From positions 1 to 37,987 of the forward strand of contig NZ_LMPC01000018.1 in assembly GCF_001423745.1 (NCBI RefSeq): 37,987 nucleotides of DNA, written 5' to 3'. Origin of the DNA: Arthrobacter sp. Leaf337 (GTDB lineage: Bacteria > Actinomycetota > Actinomycetes > Actinomycetales > Micrococcaceae). The notes under the pieces are model-generated. The model made no database searches. It saw only the letters and a list, made by a program, of their open reading frames with translations, and was not told the origin of the DNA. Shown one piece after another: positions 7,275 to 14,672 of the stretch (positions are counted from its first letter, which is position 1; every line of letters starts with the position of its first letter). The position numbers and the translations under genes were made by a program.

Positions 7275-8306
7275 ATGGAAGTCAGTGAGGACGATCTCCG
7301 CCTCATCAACGCGCTGCAGATAGCGCCGCGGATCAGCTCGTCCGATGCCGCCGGTGTCCTGGGCGTGCATGCCACCACGCTCGCGGCACGTTGGGACCGG
7401 CTGAGGGACGCCGGCGCCGCCTGGACCACCGCCCACCTGATCGGCGATCCCAAACAAATGTGCCTGGCGCTGGTGGACGTGGACTGTGAGATGCGGCAGC
7501 GCGCCCGCGTCACCGCCGCGCTCGCCGCCATGCCCGAAGTGGTCACGGTGGAGGAAGCGGCCAGCAACCGCGACCTGATGCTGACGGTCATCACGCCCAC
7601 GCTTGCCCATTTCAGTGACACCGTGGTGCCGCAGTTCAAGGACATCCCCGGCCTCCTCAAATACCGGACCGCGCTCTGCACGCGGCTGCACGTGGGCGGC
7701 TATGCCTGGCGGCTCAATGTCCTGGACAAGGCGCAGCAGAACGCCCTCAGGGTGCTCGCCGGGCCCGAGGCGTCGGGGTCGGCCCCGCCCGCGGTCGTGG
7801 GTGCTCCGCTGCCGCAGAGCCATCTGGACCTGATTCCGTTCCTCGCACAGGACGGGAGGGCGAGCGCGGCGGAGATCGCCCGCGGCCTCGGGCGCAGTCC
7901 GGCCACCGTCCAGCGGCAGTTGAACCGCGTGCTGGCCAGCCAGCTGCTGTCGTTCCGCTGCGAAATCGCGCAAAAATACTCCGGCTACCCGGTCACGTGC
8001 CAGTGGTTCGCCAACGTGCCGCCGGGCCAGCACGACACCGCGGGGGCCGAGTTGCGGGGGTTCCGCAACGTCCGGCTTGCCGCCTCCACCACCGGCCGGA
8101 CCAACTTCGTGATCGTCATGTGGCTGCACTCCCTGGCGGACGTGATGAACGCCGAACTCGCACTCCAGCAACGGATCCCGGGGATCGAGCTGGCCGAAAG
8201 CGTTGTGGTGCTGAGTGCCGCCAAACGGGTGGGCTGGATGCTCAACCCGGATTCGACGGCCACGGGAGCGGTGGTTCCGTCAGCGGGCCTGGGGCTGGAC
8301 CCCTAG
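7275..8306 (+). CDS. Lrp/AsnC family transcriptional regulator, two-domain form
   Basis: 343 residues, twice the usual AsnC length because the unit is duplicated. The first HTH (residues 4-50, LRLINALQIAPRISSSDAAGVLG) is followed by a RAM-like ligand domain; a second HTH (about 176-215, AAEIARGLGRSPATVQRQLNRVL) is followed by a second RAM-like domain. Such double-length regulators are common in actinobacteria beside amino-acid or amide catabolic genes. ATG 7275 is fixed by GAGGAGG (7261-7267); an in-frame TTG at 7182 would add 31 residues but lacks a ribosome site. It is divergent from the amidohydrolase-transporter operon and probably controls it, sensing an amino acid or the substrate. I see no convincing operator in the shared AT-rich intergenic DNA. 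Confidence 0.85.
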   Translation: MEVSEDDLRLINALQIAPRISSSDAAGVLGVHATTLAARWDRLRDAGAAWTTAHLIGDPKQMCLALVDVDCEMRQRARVTAALAAMPEVVTVEEAASNRDLMLTVITPTLAHFSDTVVPQFKDIPGLLKYRTALCTRLHVGGYAWRLNVLDKAQQNALRVLAGPEASGSAPPAVVGAPLPQSHLDLIPFLAQDGRASAAEIARGLGRSPATVQRQLNRVLASQLLSFRCEIAQKYSGYPVTCQWFANVPPGQHDTAGAELRGFRNVRLAASTTGRTNFVIVMWLHSLADVMNAELALQQRIPGIELAESVVVLSAAKRVGWMLNPDSTATGAVVPSAGLGLDP

Positions 8307-8329
8307 CTGCCCGGGGAGTGGCTGCCGGT

Positions 8330-8638
8330 CAGCCTTCGTCGCAGAGCCCCTACCACCCGCACACCCGTTCCGTGCCCGTGGAGCCGGGGCAGATCGAGGA
8401 ATACGTGCTGCGGCTCTATCCGTTCGCTAACACGTTCAGGCCGGGCCACAAGCTGACGGTGGAACTGTCCAACGCCGAGCCGCTGGCAGATGAGCACAAC
8501 TCGCTGCTCCCGCCGGACGCCTTCCACCTCCCGGTGGGCCGGCCCGTCACCCACAAGATTTACCGCGACGCCGCCCACCAGTCCCGCCTGCTCCTGCCGT
8601 TCTCCACGCGCAAGGCGGCGGAAGGCCAGTCGGAATAG
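8330..8638 (+). pseudogene. C-terminal remnant of a CocE/NonD family (X-Pro dipeptidyl-peptidase-like) hydrolase
   Basis: About 100 codons resembling the C-terminal jelly-roll domain of CocE/NonD esterases: TRSVPVEPGQIEEYVLRLYP, then ANTFRPGHKLTVELSNAEP and the closing HQSRLLLPF. Full proteins are about 550-700 residues with an N-terminal alpha/beta hydrolase domain; here that part, with the catalytic Ser-Asp-His, is missing. There is no start codon or ribosome site at the head of the similarity, which begins 24 nt after the Lrp gene stop, so a deletion joining the two is likely. The intact gene may have been part of the neighbouring amide/ester catabolic cluster. Confidence 0.65.
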
Positions 8639-8672
8639 TCCCCGCCGGGCCGGGTTCCCGGCACGCAGCACG

Positions 8673-8709
8673 GGCCGTGATGGTCAGGATGACCCTGGAC
8701 ATCACGGCC
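8673..8709. promoter_or_regulatory. 10-bp inverted repeat just before an MFS gene (operator or terminator)
   Basis: GGCCGTGATG (8673-8682) and CATCACGGCC (8700-8709) are perfect complements with a 17-nt centre that itself contains GTCA-GGA-TGAC. It ends 4 nt before the GTG taken as the MFS start. It could end transcription from the Lrp gene and remnant side, or be an operator or translational hairpin for the pump. No T run. Confidence 0.5.
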
Positions 8710-8713
8710 TGGG

Positions 8714-10177
8714 GTGTTTAATGGCAGGCACGCATCCGAAACGACTGATCAGGCCATCACCGTGCAACGTAGCGCCCCCGCCGCCGCCCCTGAGGCTGCA
8801 GGAATCCTGCACCGCCACTACCTGCTCGTGACGTCCGGCGCGTGTGCCCTGGTGTTCCTGGCTGCCTTTGAGTCGCTGGCCGTGACCACCATCATGCCCC
8901 TGGTCAGTCGAGAACTGGAGGGCGCCGGCCTGTACGCCCTGGCCTTCGCCGGACCGCTGGCCACCGGCGTGATCGGCATGGTGGCGGCCGGCAACTGGTC
9001 CGACCGGCGCGGCCCTGTGGGACCGTTGTACGCCTCCGTGGCCCTGTTCGTCCTTGGGCTGCTGATCGCCGGGACGGCAGGAAGCATGGCTGTCCTGGTG
9101 GCCGGGCGCCTGGTCCAGGGACTGGGCGGCGGCGCCATGACCGTTGCGCTGTACGTTGTGGTGGCGCGCGTTTATCCGCCCGTGCTGCACCCGAAGATTT
9201 TCGCCGCGTTTTCCGCGGCGTGGGTCATTCCTTCGCTGGTGGGACCCTTCGCGGCCGGAATCGTGGCGCAGGCGGCCAGCTGGCACTGGGTGTTCCTGGG
9301 CGTGGTGGGGCTGGTGGTTCCGGCCCTCCTGATGATCGTGCCTGCGCTGCGCGGACTCCGCGGCGCGCCGGAGGGAAGTTCGGACCCGGGGCGCTGGTCC
9401 TACGGCAGGCTCGCGTGGGCCGCCCTCGCGGCGCTGGCCGTGCTGGGCCTGAACCTTTCCGCGCAGGTTCCGGGCGCCGGAGCTTTCCTGGCGGCGGCCG
9501 CCGTCGTGATCGCGTTCGTGGCGGTGCGTCCGCTGGTGCCCCGCGGCACGCTCCTTGCCCGGCGCGGGCTGCCGAGCGTCATTCTGGCCCGTGGGCTCGT
9601 CTCCGCGGCGTTTTTCGGAGCGGAGGTCTATCTTCCGTACCTGCTGGTGGAGCGGTACTCCTTTTCGCCCACTTTTGCCGGGCTGACCCTCACCGGCGGC
9701 GCCCTGGCGTGGGCCGGCGCCTCGGCCGTGCAGGGCCGGATGGGCGCGAAGCTCAGCAACCTCCGGGCCATGAAGGCCGGGTCGGCGATGGTGCTTGCCG
9801 CCGTCGTCCTTGCCCTGGTGACCACCGTCCTGGGCTGGCCGGCCGGCGTCGCGATTGCCGGCTGGATGTCCGCCGGCTTCGGGATGGGCCTGATGTATCC
9901 GCGCCTAAGCGTGATGACGCTGGCCATGTCCACTCCGGACACCGAGGGCTTCAACAGCTCGGCCATGTCCATTTCAGATTCGCTCGGTGGTGCGCTGGCC
10001 CTGGCCACCACCGGGATCGTGTTCAGTGCTTTAGCGGGAACGGCGGCGGGAACCACAACGACGACGGCGGGCGGAGTGTCGGGCGCCTCCTTCGCGGGAG
10101 TCTTCGCCCTCACGGTCGCCATCGCCGTCGTCGCTGTGGTTGTTGCGCCGCGGGTTGCGGCTCGGAAATCGTCCTAG
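8714..10177 (+). CDS. MFS transporter (drug-resistance type)
   Basis: 487 residues with 12-14 hydrophobic segments. After a polar N-terminus the first segment ends in FESLAVTTIMPLVSREL, the DHA2-like start seen in drug exporters, and GNWSDRRGPVGPLYAS (around residues 93-108) is a variant of motif A. A C-terminal Thr-rich linker (TTTTTAGG) precedes the last membrane segment. Substrate unknown. The start is uncertain: GTG 8714 has no good ribosome site and lies 4 nt after an inverted repeat; GTG 8762 is an in-frame alternative that would still keep every membrane segment. Its stop codon overlaps the stop of the convergent cycA gene. Confidence 0.82.
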   Translation: MFNGRHASETTDQAITVQRSAPAAAPEAAGILHRHYLLVTSGACALVFLAAFESLAVTTIMPLVSRELEGAGLYALAFAGPLATGVIGMVAAGNWSDRRGPVGPLYASVALFVLGLLIAGTAGSMAVLVAGRLVQGLGGGAMTVALYVVVARVYPPVLHPKIFAAFSAAWVIPSLVGPFAAGIVAQAASWHWVFLGVVGLVVPALLMIVPALRGLRGAPEGSSDPGRWSYGRLAWAALAALAVLGLNLSAQVPGAGAFLAAAAVVIAFVAVRPLVPRGTLLARRGLPSVILARGLVSAAFFGAEVYLPYLLVERYSFSPTFAGLTLTGGALAWAGASAVQGRMGAKLSNLRAMKAGSAMVLAAVVLALVTTVLGWPAGVAIAGWMSAGFGMGLMYPRLSVMTLAMSTPDTEGFNSSAMSISDSLGGALALATTGIVFSALAGTAAGTTTTTAGGVSGASFAGVFALTVAIAVVAVVVAPRVAARKSS

Positions 10178-11664
10178 TTCAGGACGTTGACTTTTGCCTT
10201 GTCCGAATCAGACTCAGCCTTCCACTCAACGATCCGTGCCTGCTGGAGCGGCGTCTTGCGGTTGAAGTACCAGGCCGCGCCAAGGATCAGGAACCACAGG
10301 GGAGCAACCACCAGGGCGAGGCGGGTGTCCTCGGCCTGGGCGAGCGCCACGAGCATGAACACGAAGAATGCCAGCACCACGTAAGGCATGAAGGCGCCGC
10401 CGGGCATCTTGAACGCGGAGGCTGCGTGGAGTTCGGGACGGCGGCGGCGGAACACAATGTAGCTGATCAGGATCATTGACCAGACAAACATGGTGAGCAC
10501 GGACGCAACCGAGGTGACCACGGTGAACGCGCCGATGACGGAGTCGCCCGAGTAGAGCAGCACCAGGCCGGCGAGCAGGAAGATGCAGGAGAACAGCAGG
10601 GCGTTCTGCGGAACCTTGCGGATGCTCAGCTTGCCGAAGGCTTTCGGGGCGTTGCCGTCCTGGGCCAGGCCGTAGACCATGCGCGAGGTGGAGTAGATGC
10701 CGGAGTTGGCGCTGGATGCCGCGGAGGTAAGGACCACCAGGTTGATCACCACGGCGGCGATGCCCAGGCCGGCGAGGGTGAACATGCCGATGAACGGGCT
10801 GCTGGCGGCGTCGATGGTACGCCACGGGTTGACAGCCATGATGACCACCAGAGCGCCTACGTAGAACAGCAGCACGCGGATGGGGATGGAGTTGATGGCC
10901 CGGGGGAGGTTCTTCTCCGGGTCCTTGGTTTCCGCCGCCGCAGTGCCTACCAGTTCGATGCCGGCGAAGGCGAAGATGGCGATCTGGAAGCCGAGGATGA
11001 AGCCGAACATGCCGTGCGGGAACATGCCGCCGTCGTTCCAGATGTTGGCGAGGCTGGCCACCGCGCCGTTGGGGGAGGTGAAGTTCGTGGCGATCATAAC
11101 GATGCCGGTGCCGATCAGCGCGACGATGGCCACCACCTTGATGATGGCGAACCAGAATTCGGCTTCCCCGAAGGCCTTGACCGTGGGGAGGTTCAGCAGG
11201 ATCAGCACTACGGGGGTGATGAGCGCGGGGATCCACAGCGGGGTTCCGGGTGCCAGCTTGTCCACGTAGCCGGCAATTGCCACGATGTCCGCCACGCCGG
11301 TGACCACCCAGAAGAACCAGTAGGACCAGCCGGTGAAGAACCCGGCCCAGGGGCCCAGGAGGTCTCCGGCGAAGTCGCTGAAGGATTTGTAGTTCAGGTT
11401 GGACAGCAGGATTTCGCCCATGGCCCGCATCACGAAGAACAGCATGAAGCCGATGATCATGTAGACGAAGATGACAGACGGGCCGGCGAGGGAGATGGTC
11501 TTGCCGGATCCCATGAACAGGCCGGTGCCGATGGCGCCGCCGATGGCCAGCAGCTGGATGTGCCGGTTGCTCAGCGCGCGGGCAAGGTGCGGTTCCTGGC
11601 TGTGGCCTCCCTTGGTGGGTTCCGTTGCAGTGTTCCGGGCAACCGTGGTGGTGCGTTCAGACAT
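10174..11664 (-). CDS. cycA: D-serine/D-alanine/glycine permease (CycA), APC superfamily
   Basis: 496 residues; E. coli CycA is about 470. From residue 30 on it matches CycA almost continuously: NRHIQLLAIGGAIGTGLF, MGSGKTISLAGPS, MIIGFMLFFVMRAMGE, LLGPWAGFFTGW, AIFAFAGIELVGTAAAE, TKDPEKNLPRAINSIPIR and VVLTSAASSANSGIYSTSR. The GGAIGTGLF loop in the first broken helix is the substrate site of amino-acid/polyamine transporters. Twelve membrane segments are predicted; it imports glycine, D-alanine, D-serine and related small amino acids with protons. ATG 11664 is taken because the homology begins soon after; a weak AGGAAA lies upstream. Converges on the MFS gene with overlapping stops. A glycine riboswitch was looked for upstream and not seen. 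Confidence 0.93.
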   Translation of the reverse strand: MSERTTTVARNTATEPTKGGHSQEPHLARALSNRHIQLLAIGGAIGTGLFMGSGKTISLAGPSVIFVYMIIGFMLFFVMRAMGEILLSNLNYKSFSDFAGDLLGPWAGFFTGWSYWFFWVVTGVADIVAIAGYVDKLAPGTPLWIPALITPVVLILLNLPTVKAFGEAEFWFAIIKVVAIVALIGTGIVMIATNFTSPNGAVASLANIWNDGGMFPHGMFGFILGFQIAIFAFAGIELVGTAAAETKDPEKNLPRAINSIPIRVLLFYVGALVVIMAVNPWRTIDAASSPFIGMFTLAGLGIAAVVINLVVLTSAASSANSGIYSTSRMVYGLAQDGNAPKAFGKLSIRKVPQNALLFSCIFLLAGLVLLYSGDSVIGAFTVVTSVASVLTMFVWSMILISYIVFRRRRPELHAASAFKMPGGAFMPYVVLAFFVFMLVALAQAEDTRLALVVAPLWFLILGAAWYFNRKTPLQQARIVEWKAESDSDKAKVNVLN

Positions 11665-12034
11665 CAGTGCTTCTTTCCTTGTCTCAGGCTGACTGCGTCG
11701 CAGGCGGACTGCCCTGCAGGCAGGGTGCCGCGCCGCCGTCTGCACGGAGCCGCCACAATTGTGACGTAGGTAACAGTTGGGGTGAATCAAGACTAGGCCC
11801 GGTTCTGAGCCCTTCGGTGGGGGAGGTGGGGCCGGTCCCGGCAGGCCGGACGCTCCAATGGCGGCGGCGGGCGTCGCTGCGCCTGAACTGGCTTCCGGAG
11901 CGGGAAAGGGCATTCTCCGGCTTCGTGCCGGGCTAGGCGGCGATCGCGGGGCCTCCCTGGTTTCGTCTTCCTGGAACGCGGTTCAGCCGCAGCCCGGGTC
12001 GCTCGGTCCTCGACAAACGTCGAGCCTCAAGGCA
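11665..12034. other. Intergenic region upstream of cycA
   Basis: About 370 bases without a supported gene. It should hold the cycA promoter on the reverse strand; TTGATT near 11787 is a possible -35 but no good -10 follows. TGCCCTGCAGGCA-like symmetry lies near 11708-11722. The right end carries the 12009-12024 hairpin. Open frames here are low-quality GC-rich shadows. Confidence 0.4.
12009..12024 (-). terminator. Short hairpin after the small unknown gene
   Basis: CTCGAC-GTTT-GTCGAG on the reverse strand: a perfect 6-bp stem with a 4-nt loop, 10 nt past the stop of the 12035-12274 gene. No T run follows, so it is only a candidate terminator. Confidence 0.35.
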
Positions 12035-12274
12035 TCAAGTGTAGTCCGTTGTTGGACCTGGTTCGGCGGCTTCCTCGGGCTCTGCCCCCACCTGGCCCGC
12101 CCGGTCTTCCCGCCTGGACTCGCCATAGCCGGTGAGCCGGCCTGGCCGCTTGGCCCCTCCGAGATGATGGATTACGACGTTGCGCCCCTTGTCTTCGAGT
12201 TCCATGGCATGTCCTTTCGGGTAGATCTTCCCGTGCTGGTTCGGAGCCAGGTCGGAGCCGGATGGGTCCGCCAT
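12035..12274 (-). CDS. Small hypothetical protein
   Basis: 79 codons from ATG 12274, or 56 from the inner ATG 12205, which is better placed behind AAAGGA (7 nt spacing). The protein is hydrophilic and charged: MELEDKGRNVVIHHLGG followed by an Arg/Gly then Glu/Pro-rich tail ending in TTDYT. No signal peptide, membrane segment or known motif is seen; it is likely a small, partly disordered cytosolic protein. The extra 23 residues of the long form (HGKIYPKGHA) also look protein-like, so either start is possible. It is divergent from the DEAD-box helicase leader. I do not recognise a family, and it may not be a real gene. Confidence 0.42.
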   Translation of the reverse strand: MADPSGSDLAPNQHGKIYPKGHAMELEDKGRNVVIHHLGGAKRPGRLTGYGESRREDRAGQVGAEPEEAAEPGPTTDYT

Positions 12275-12337
12275 GGTGGCAGTTGCAGAAGTGGGGGCCG
12301 GAGCGGCGGCGGCCCGCCCCGAAACAGTGCCCGTTCG

Positions 12338-12364
12338 GGCGGGCAGCCCGCCGGATGCTAGACT
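12338..12364 (+). promoter_or_regulatory. Candidate promoter and upstream hairpin of the helicase leader
   Basis: TGCTAGACT holds a -10 hexamer TAGACT (12359-12364) with an extended TGC. A perfect hairpin GGCGGG-CAG-CCCGCC (12338-12352) occupies the spacer, and GCCCGTTCGGGC (12329-12340) overlaps it; TTCGGG is a weak -35 at 19 nt. Transcription would start near 12371, only a few bases before the leader ORF start at 12376. Confidence 0.4.
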
Positions 12365-12375
12365 GGTGGAACTTG

Positions 12376-12462
12376 ATGTGCAGTGATGCCCACTTTGATT
12401 CGGTTCATCAACCGGATCCCCCGAAGGATTTGTCCGGCAGGGAGTGGGTTTTTTTCATGTGA
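12376..12462 (+). CDS. Short leader ORF (28 codons) overlapping an intrinsic terminator upstream of the helicase
   Basis: ATG at 12376 opens a 28-codon frame (MCSDAHFD ... GREWVFFM) ending in TGA at 12460-12462. GGTGG lies 6 nt before the ATG, but if the TAGACT promoter is used the transcript would start almost at the ATG and the ORF would be nearly leaderless. The frame covers the whole terminator stem and its T tract, so a translating ribosome would physically block or release the hairpin. No run of one amino acid is seen, so it is not a classic amino-acid attenuator. Translation is unproven. Confidence 0.45.
   Translation: MCSDAHFDSVHQPDPPKDLSGREWVFFM
12389..12445 (+). terminator. Intrinsic terminator (attenuator candidate) in the helicase leader
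   Basis: CCCACT (12389-12394) pairs with AGTGGG (12433-12438), followed at once by seven T (12439-12445). Inside, CCGGA pairs with TCCGG and TCC with GGA, giving a long branched stem. No forward gene lies just upstream, so the terminator acts on the leader of the DEAD-box helicase that starts 186 nt further on, or it ends a small RNA. Confidence 0.65.
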
Positions 12463-12631
12463 GAGGCACATCCTGCGTCGATGAACGCGTTCTATTTGGT
12501 CCCGTCCGCCGCTACCGCAAGGTTGGCAGCAATCCGGTTGATCACCTGACTTTTCTTCGGCGAACCCTTGGGCCAACCGGCACCGGGGGCCGATATCCGC
12601 ACGGATACCGCCTGAAAGACCTTTGAAACAC

Positions 12632-14539
12632 ATGACTACTTTTGCTGCCCTCGGCACGCCCAAAGCACTCGCCGACACACTGACCGCCCAGGGAATCATT
12701 GAACCGTTCCCCATCCAGGTCAAGACCCTCCCGGACACCCTGGCCGGGCGCGACGTCCTGGGCCGCGGCCGCACCGGCTCCGGCAAGACCATTGCCTTCG
12801 CCATCCCGCTTGTAGCCCGACTCGCTGAGCGGGAAGCCAAGCACTTCCGCAAGCCCGGCCGCCCGATGGGGCTGGTCCTTGCGCCGACCCGCGAGCTGGC
12901 CACCCAGATCAACGCCACGATCGAGCCGATGGCCAAGGCCATGGGCCTGAACACCACCGTGATCTACGGCGGCATCTCCCAGGCACGCCAGGAAAAGGCG
13001 CTGCGCGCCGGCGTCGACATTGTCATCGCCTGCCCGGGCCGCCTGGAGGACCTGATCCGCCAGCGCATCCTGACCCTCGAGGCCGTTGAGGTCACCGTGC
13101 TGGACGAGGCAGACCACATGGCGGACCTCGGCTTCCTGCCGGTGGTCAAGAAGCTCATGGACATGACCCCCAGCCAGGGCCAGCGCCTGCTGTTCTCCGC
13201 CACCCTGGACAACGGCGTGGACAAGATCGTCCAGCGCTACCTGTCCAACCCGCTGACCCACTCCGTGGACGACCCGCAGGCCGCGGTCACCACCATGGAA
13301 CACCACGTACTGGTGGTCAACGACCAGACCGTCAAGAAGCAGCTGATCGTCGAGCTCGCCTCGGGTGCCGGCCGCCGCGTGCTCTTCATGCGCACCAAGC
13401 ACCACGCCCGCAAGCTTGCCAAGACCCTGACCGACGCCGGCATCCCCGCCGTCGACCTGCACGGCAACCTGTCGCAGAACGCCCGTGACCGCAACCTTGC
13501 CGAGTTCTCCTCCGGCGACGTCCGCGTCCTGGTGGCCACCGACGTCGCCGCCCGCGGCGTCCACGTGGACGACGTCGAACTGGTGATCCACGTTGACCCG
13601 CCCACGGAGCACAAGGCATACCTGCACCGCTCAGGCCGTACGGCCCGAGCCGGTTCCGACGGCACCGTGGTCACGTTGACCCTCCCGGAGCAGCAGTCCG
13701 ACGTCAAGAAGCTCATGAAGGCTGCCGGCGTCGAGGTCAACTTCGAGCGCGTCACCGCCAACTCGCCGCTGGTTGCAGAACTGGTGGGCGAAATGGCCGA
13801 CAAGATCGATCCGCGCACCCGCGCCGCACTGCTGGCTGCCAAGTCCAACCAGGGAGGCGGCACCTCCACCGGTGCAAACGCGGAGCGCAAGCGCGCACGC
13901 CGCACTACGCAGGCTGCACCCACCGCGGGCGGCCGCGGCGGACGTGGCGGACGCGGCCGGGTTTCGGCTGAGGCTCCCCGTACGGATCTTCCGCGTTCCG
14001 AGCGACGCGCCGTGGCTTATGAAGGCCAGGCCGCTGCCCGCAACGCCGCTGAGCGCGTGGCGGAAAAGAACCAGGACCGCGCCGACGCCGAGCGCGCCGA
14101 GCGCCGCAATGCCCGCGGCCGTGGCCGTGCCACTGCTTACTCGCACCACAACGACGTTCCCGCAGCAGGTGGCCGTGCATCGGCCGGCCGCGGGTCTGAC
14201 GCCCGTGCAACCGACGGCCGTGGCGACGCCCGCGGCGGGGCAACCCGCACCAGTGCACCGCGAAGTGGCGCTCCCCGCACCGGCGGAGCACCCCGCACCG
14301 GCGGAGCAACGGGCGGCCAGCGCAGCGGACGTCCGGCAACGGGCCAGCGCGCCGCTGCCGGCAGCAAGTCCGGCTCGGCCGGCGGCAACGCAGCAGTCTG
14401 GTCCTCCAACACCGGCGGCACCTCGGGCGGATCCTACTCCGGCGGCGGCAACGGCCGTTCCGGCGAAGGCCGTCCGGCACGCAGCGGCGCCCCCCGCCGT
14501 GCGTCAGCTCCGGCGTCGAATGAACGCCGCAGCCGCTAA
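12632..14539 (+). CDS. DEAD-box ATP-dependent RNA helicase with RGG-rich tail
   Basis: 635 residues. Core motifs in order: Q motif region (FAALGTPKALADTL, then PFPIQ), motif I GRTGSGKT (46-53), PTREL, motif II DEAD (158-161), motif III SAT (189-191), and in the second RecA lobe the RGVHVDD block (around 308) and motif VI HRSGRTAR (332-339). Residues 405-635 are a low-complexity, Arg/Gly/Ala/Ser-rich tail, as in RhlE/CshA/DeaD-like enzymes, for RNA binding or condensate formation. It remodels structured RNA in mRNA decay, ribosome assembly or cold adaptation. ATG 12632 suits the family start; no strong ribosome site (GAAAG about 13 nt upstream). A 260-nt leader with a terminator and small ORF precedes it, suggesting attenuation control. 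Confidence 0.92.
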   Translation: MTTFAALGTPKALADTLTAQGIIEPFPIQVKTLPDTLAGRDVLGRGRTGSGKTIAFAIPLVARLAEREAKHFRKPGRPMGLVLAPTRELATQINATIEPMAKAMGLNTTVIYGGISQARQEKALRAGVDIVIACPGRLEDLIRQRILTLEAVEVTVLDEADHMADLGFLPVVKKLMDMTPSQGQRLLFSATLDNGVDKIVQRYLSNPLTHSVDDPQAAVTTMEHHVLVVNDQTVKKQLIVELASGAGRRVLFMRTKHHARKLAKTLTDAGIPAVDLHGNLSQNARDRNLAEFSSGDVRVLVATDVAARGVHVDDVELVIHVDPPTEHKAYLHRSGRTARAGSDGTVVTLTLPEQQSDVKKLMKAAGVEVNFERVTANSPLVAELVGEMADKIDPRTRAALLAAKSNQGGGTSTGANAERKRARRTTQAAPTAGGRGGRGGRGRVSAEAPRTDLPRSERRAVAYEGQAAARNAAERVAEKNQDRADAERAERRNARGRGRATAYSHHNDVPAAGGRASAGRGSDARATDGRGDARGGATRTSAPRSGAPRTGGAPRTGGATGGQRSGRPATGQRAAAGSKSGSAGGNAAVWSSNTGGTSGGSYSGGGNGRSGEGRPARSGAPRRASAPASNERRSR

Positions 14540-14552
14540 GGATCGTGTTTTC

Positions 14553-14631
14553 GCTACGTAAAGTAGCTGGCGCTACGCAAAATGCCGGACGCGACGGGTA
14601 TATCCGCAGCGACCGGCATTTTGCGTAGCGC
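14553..14631. terminator. Composite long hairpin between convergent helicase and MBL genes
   Basis: The main element is a perfect 19-bp inverted repeat: GCGCTACGCAAAATGCCGG (14570-14588) and its complement (14613-14631). The 24-nt centre continues pairing as CGC/GCG and CGG/CCG. A smaller hairpin GCTAC-GTAAA-GTAGC (14553-14567) stands beside it and shares the CGCTACG word. It lies 14-92 nt after the helicase stop and 42 nt beyond the MBL gene's stop, fitting a bidirectional terminator. The stem is unusually long, so a dispersed repeat of REP type is also possible. Confidence 0.6.
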
Positions 14632-14672
14632 AAATCACGAAGCGCAGCGCCAGCGTGAAAGCGCGGCGAAAG

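Noticed and set aside
11665..11900. Glycine riboswitch upstream of cycA
   Set aside because: No glycine-aptamer core blocks were found on the reverse strand.
11665..11913. N-terminal extension of cycA
   Set aside because: CycA homology starts after ATG 11664; the added 83 residues are Pro/Gly/Ala-rich and cross the promoter region.
12262..12375. Upstream part of the forward frame that contains the leader ORF
   Set aside because: It crosses the predicted promoter and hairpins, has no ribosome site, and overlaps the reverse small gene; only the part from ATG 12376 is kept.
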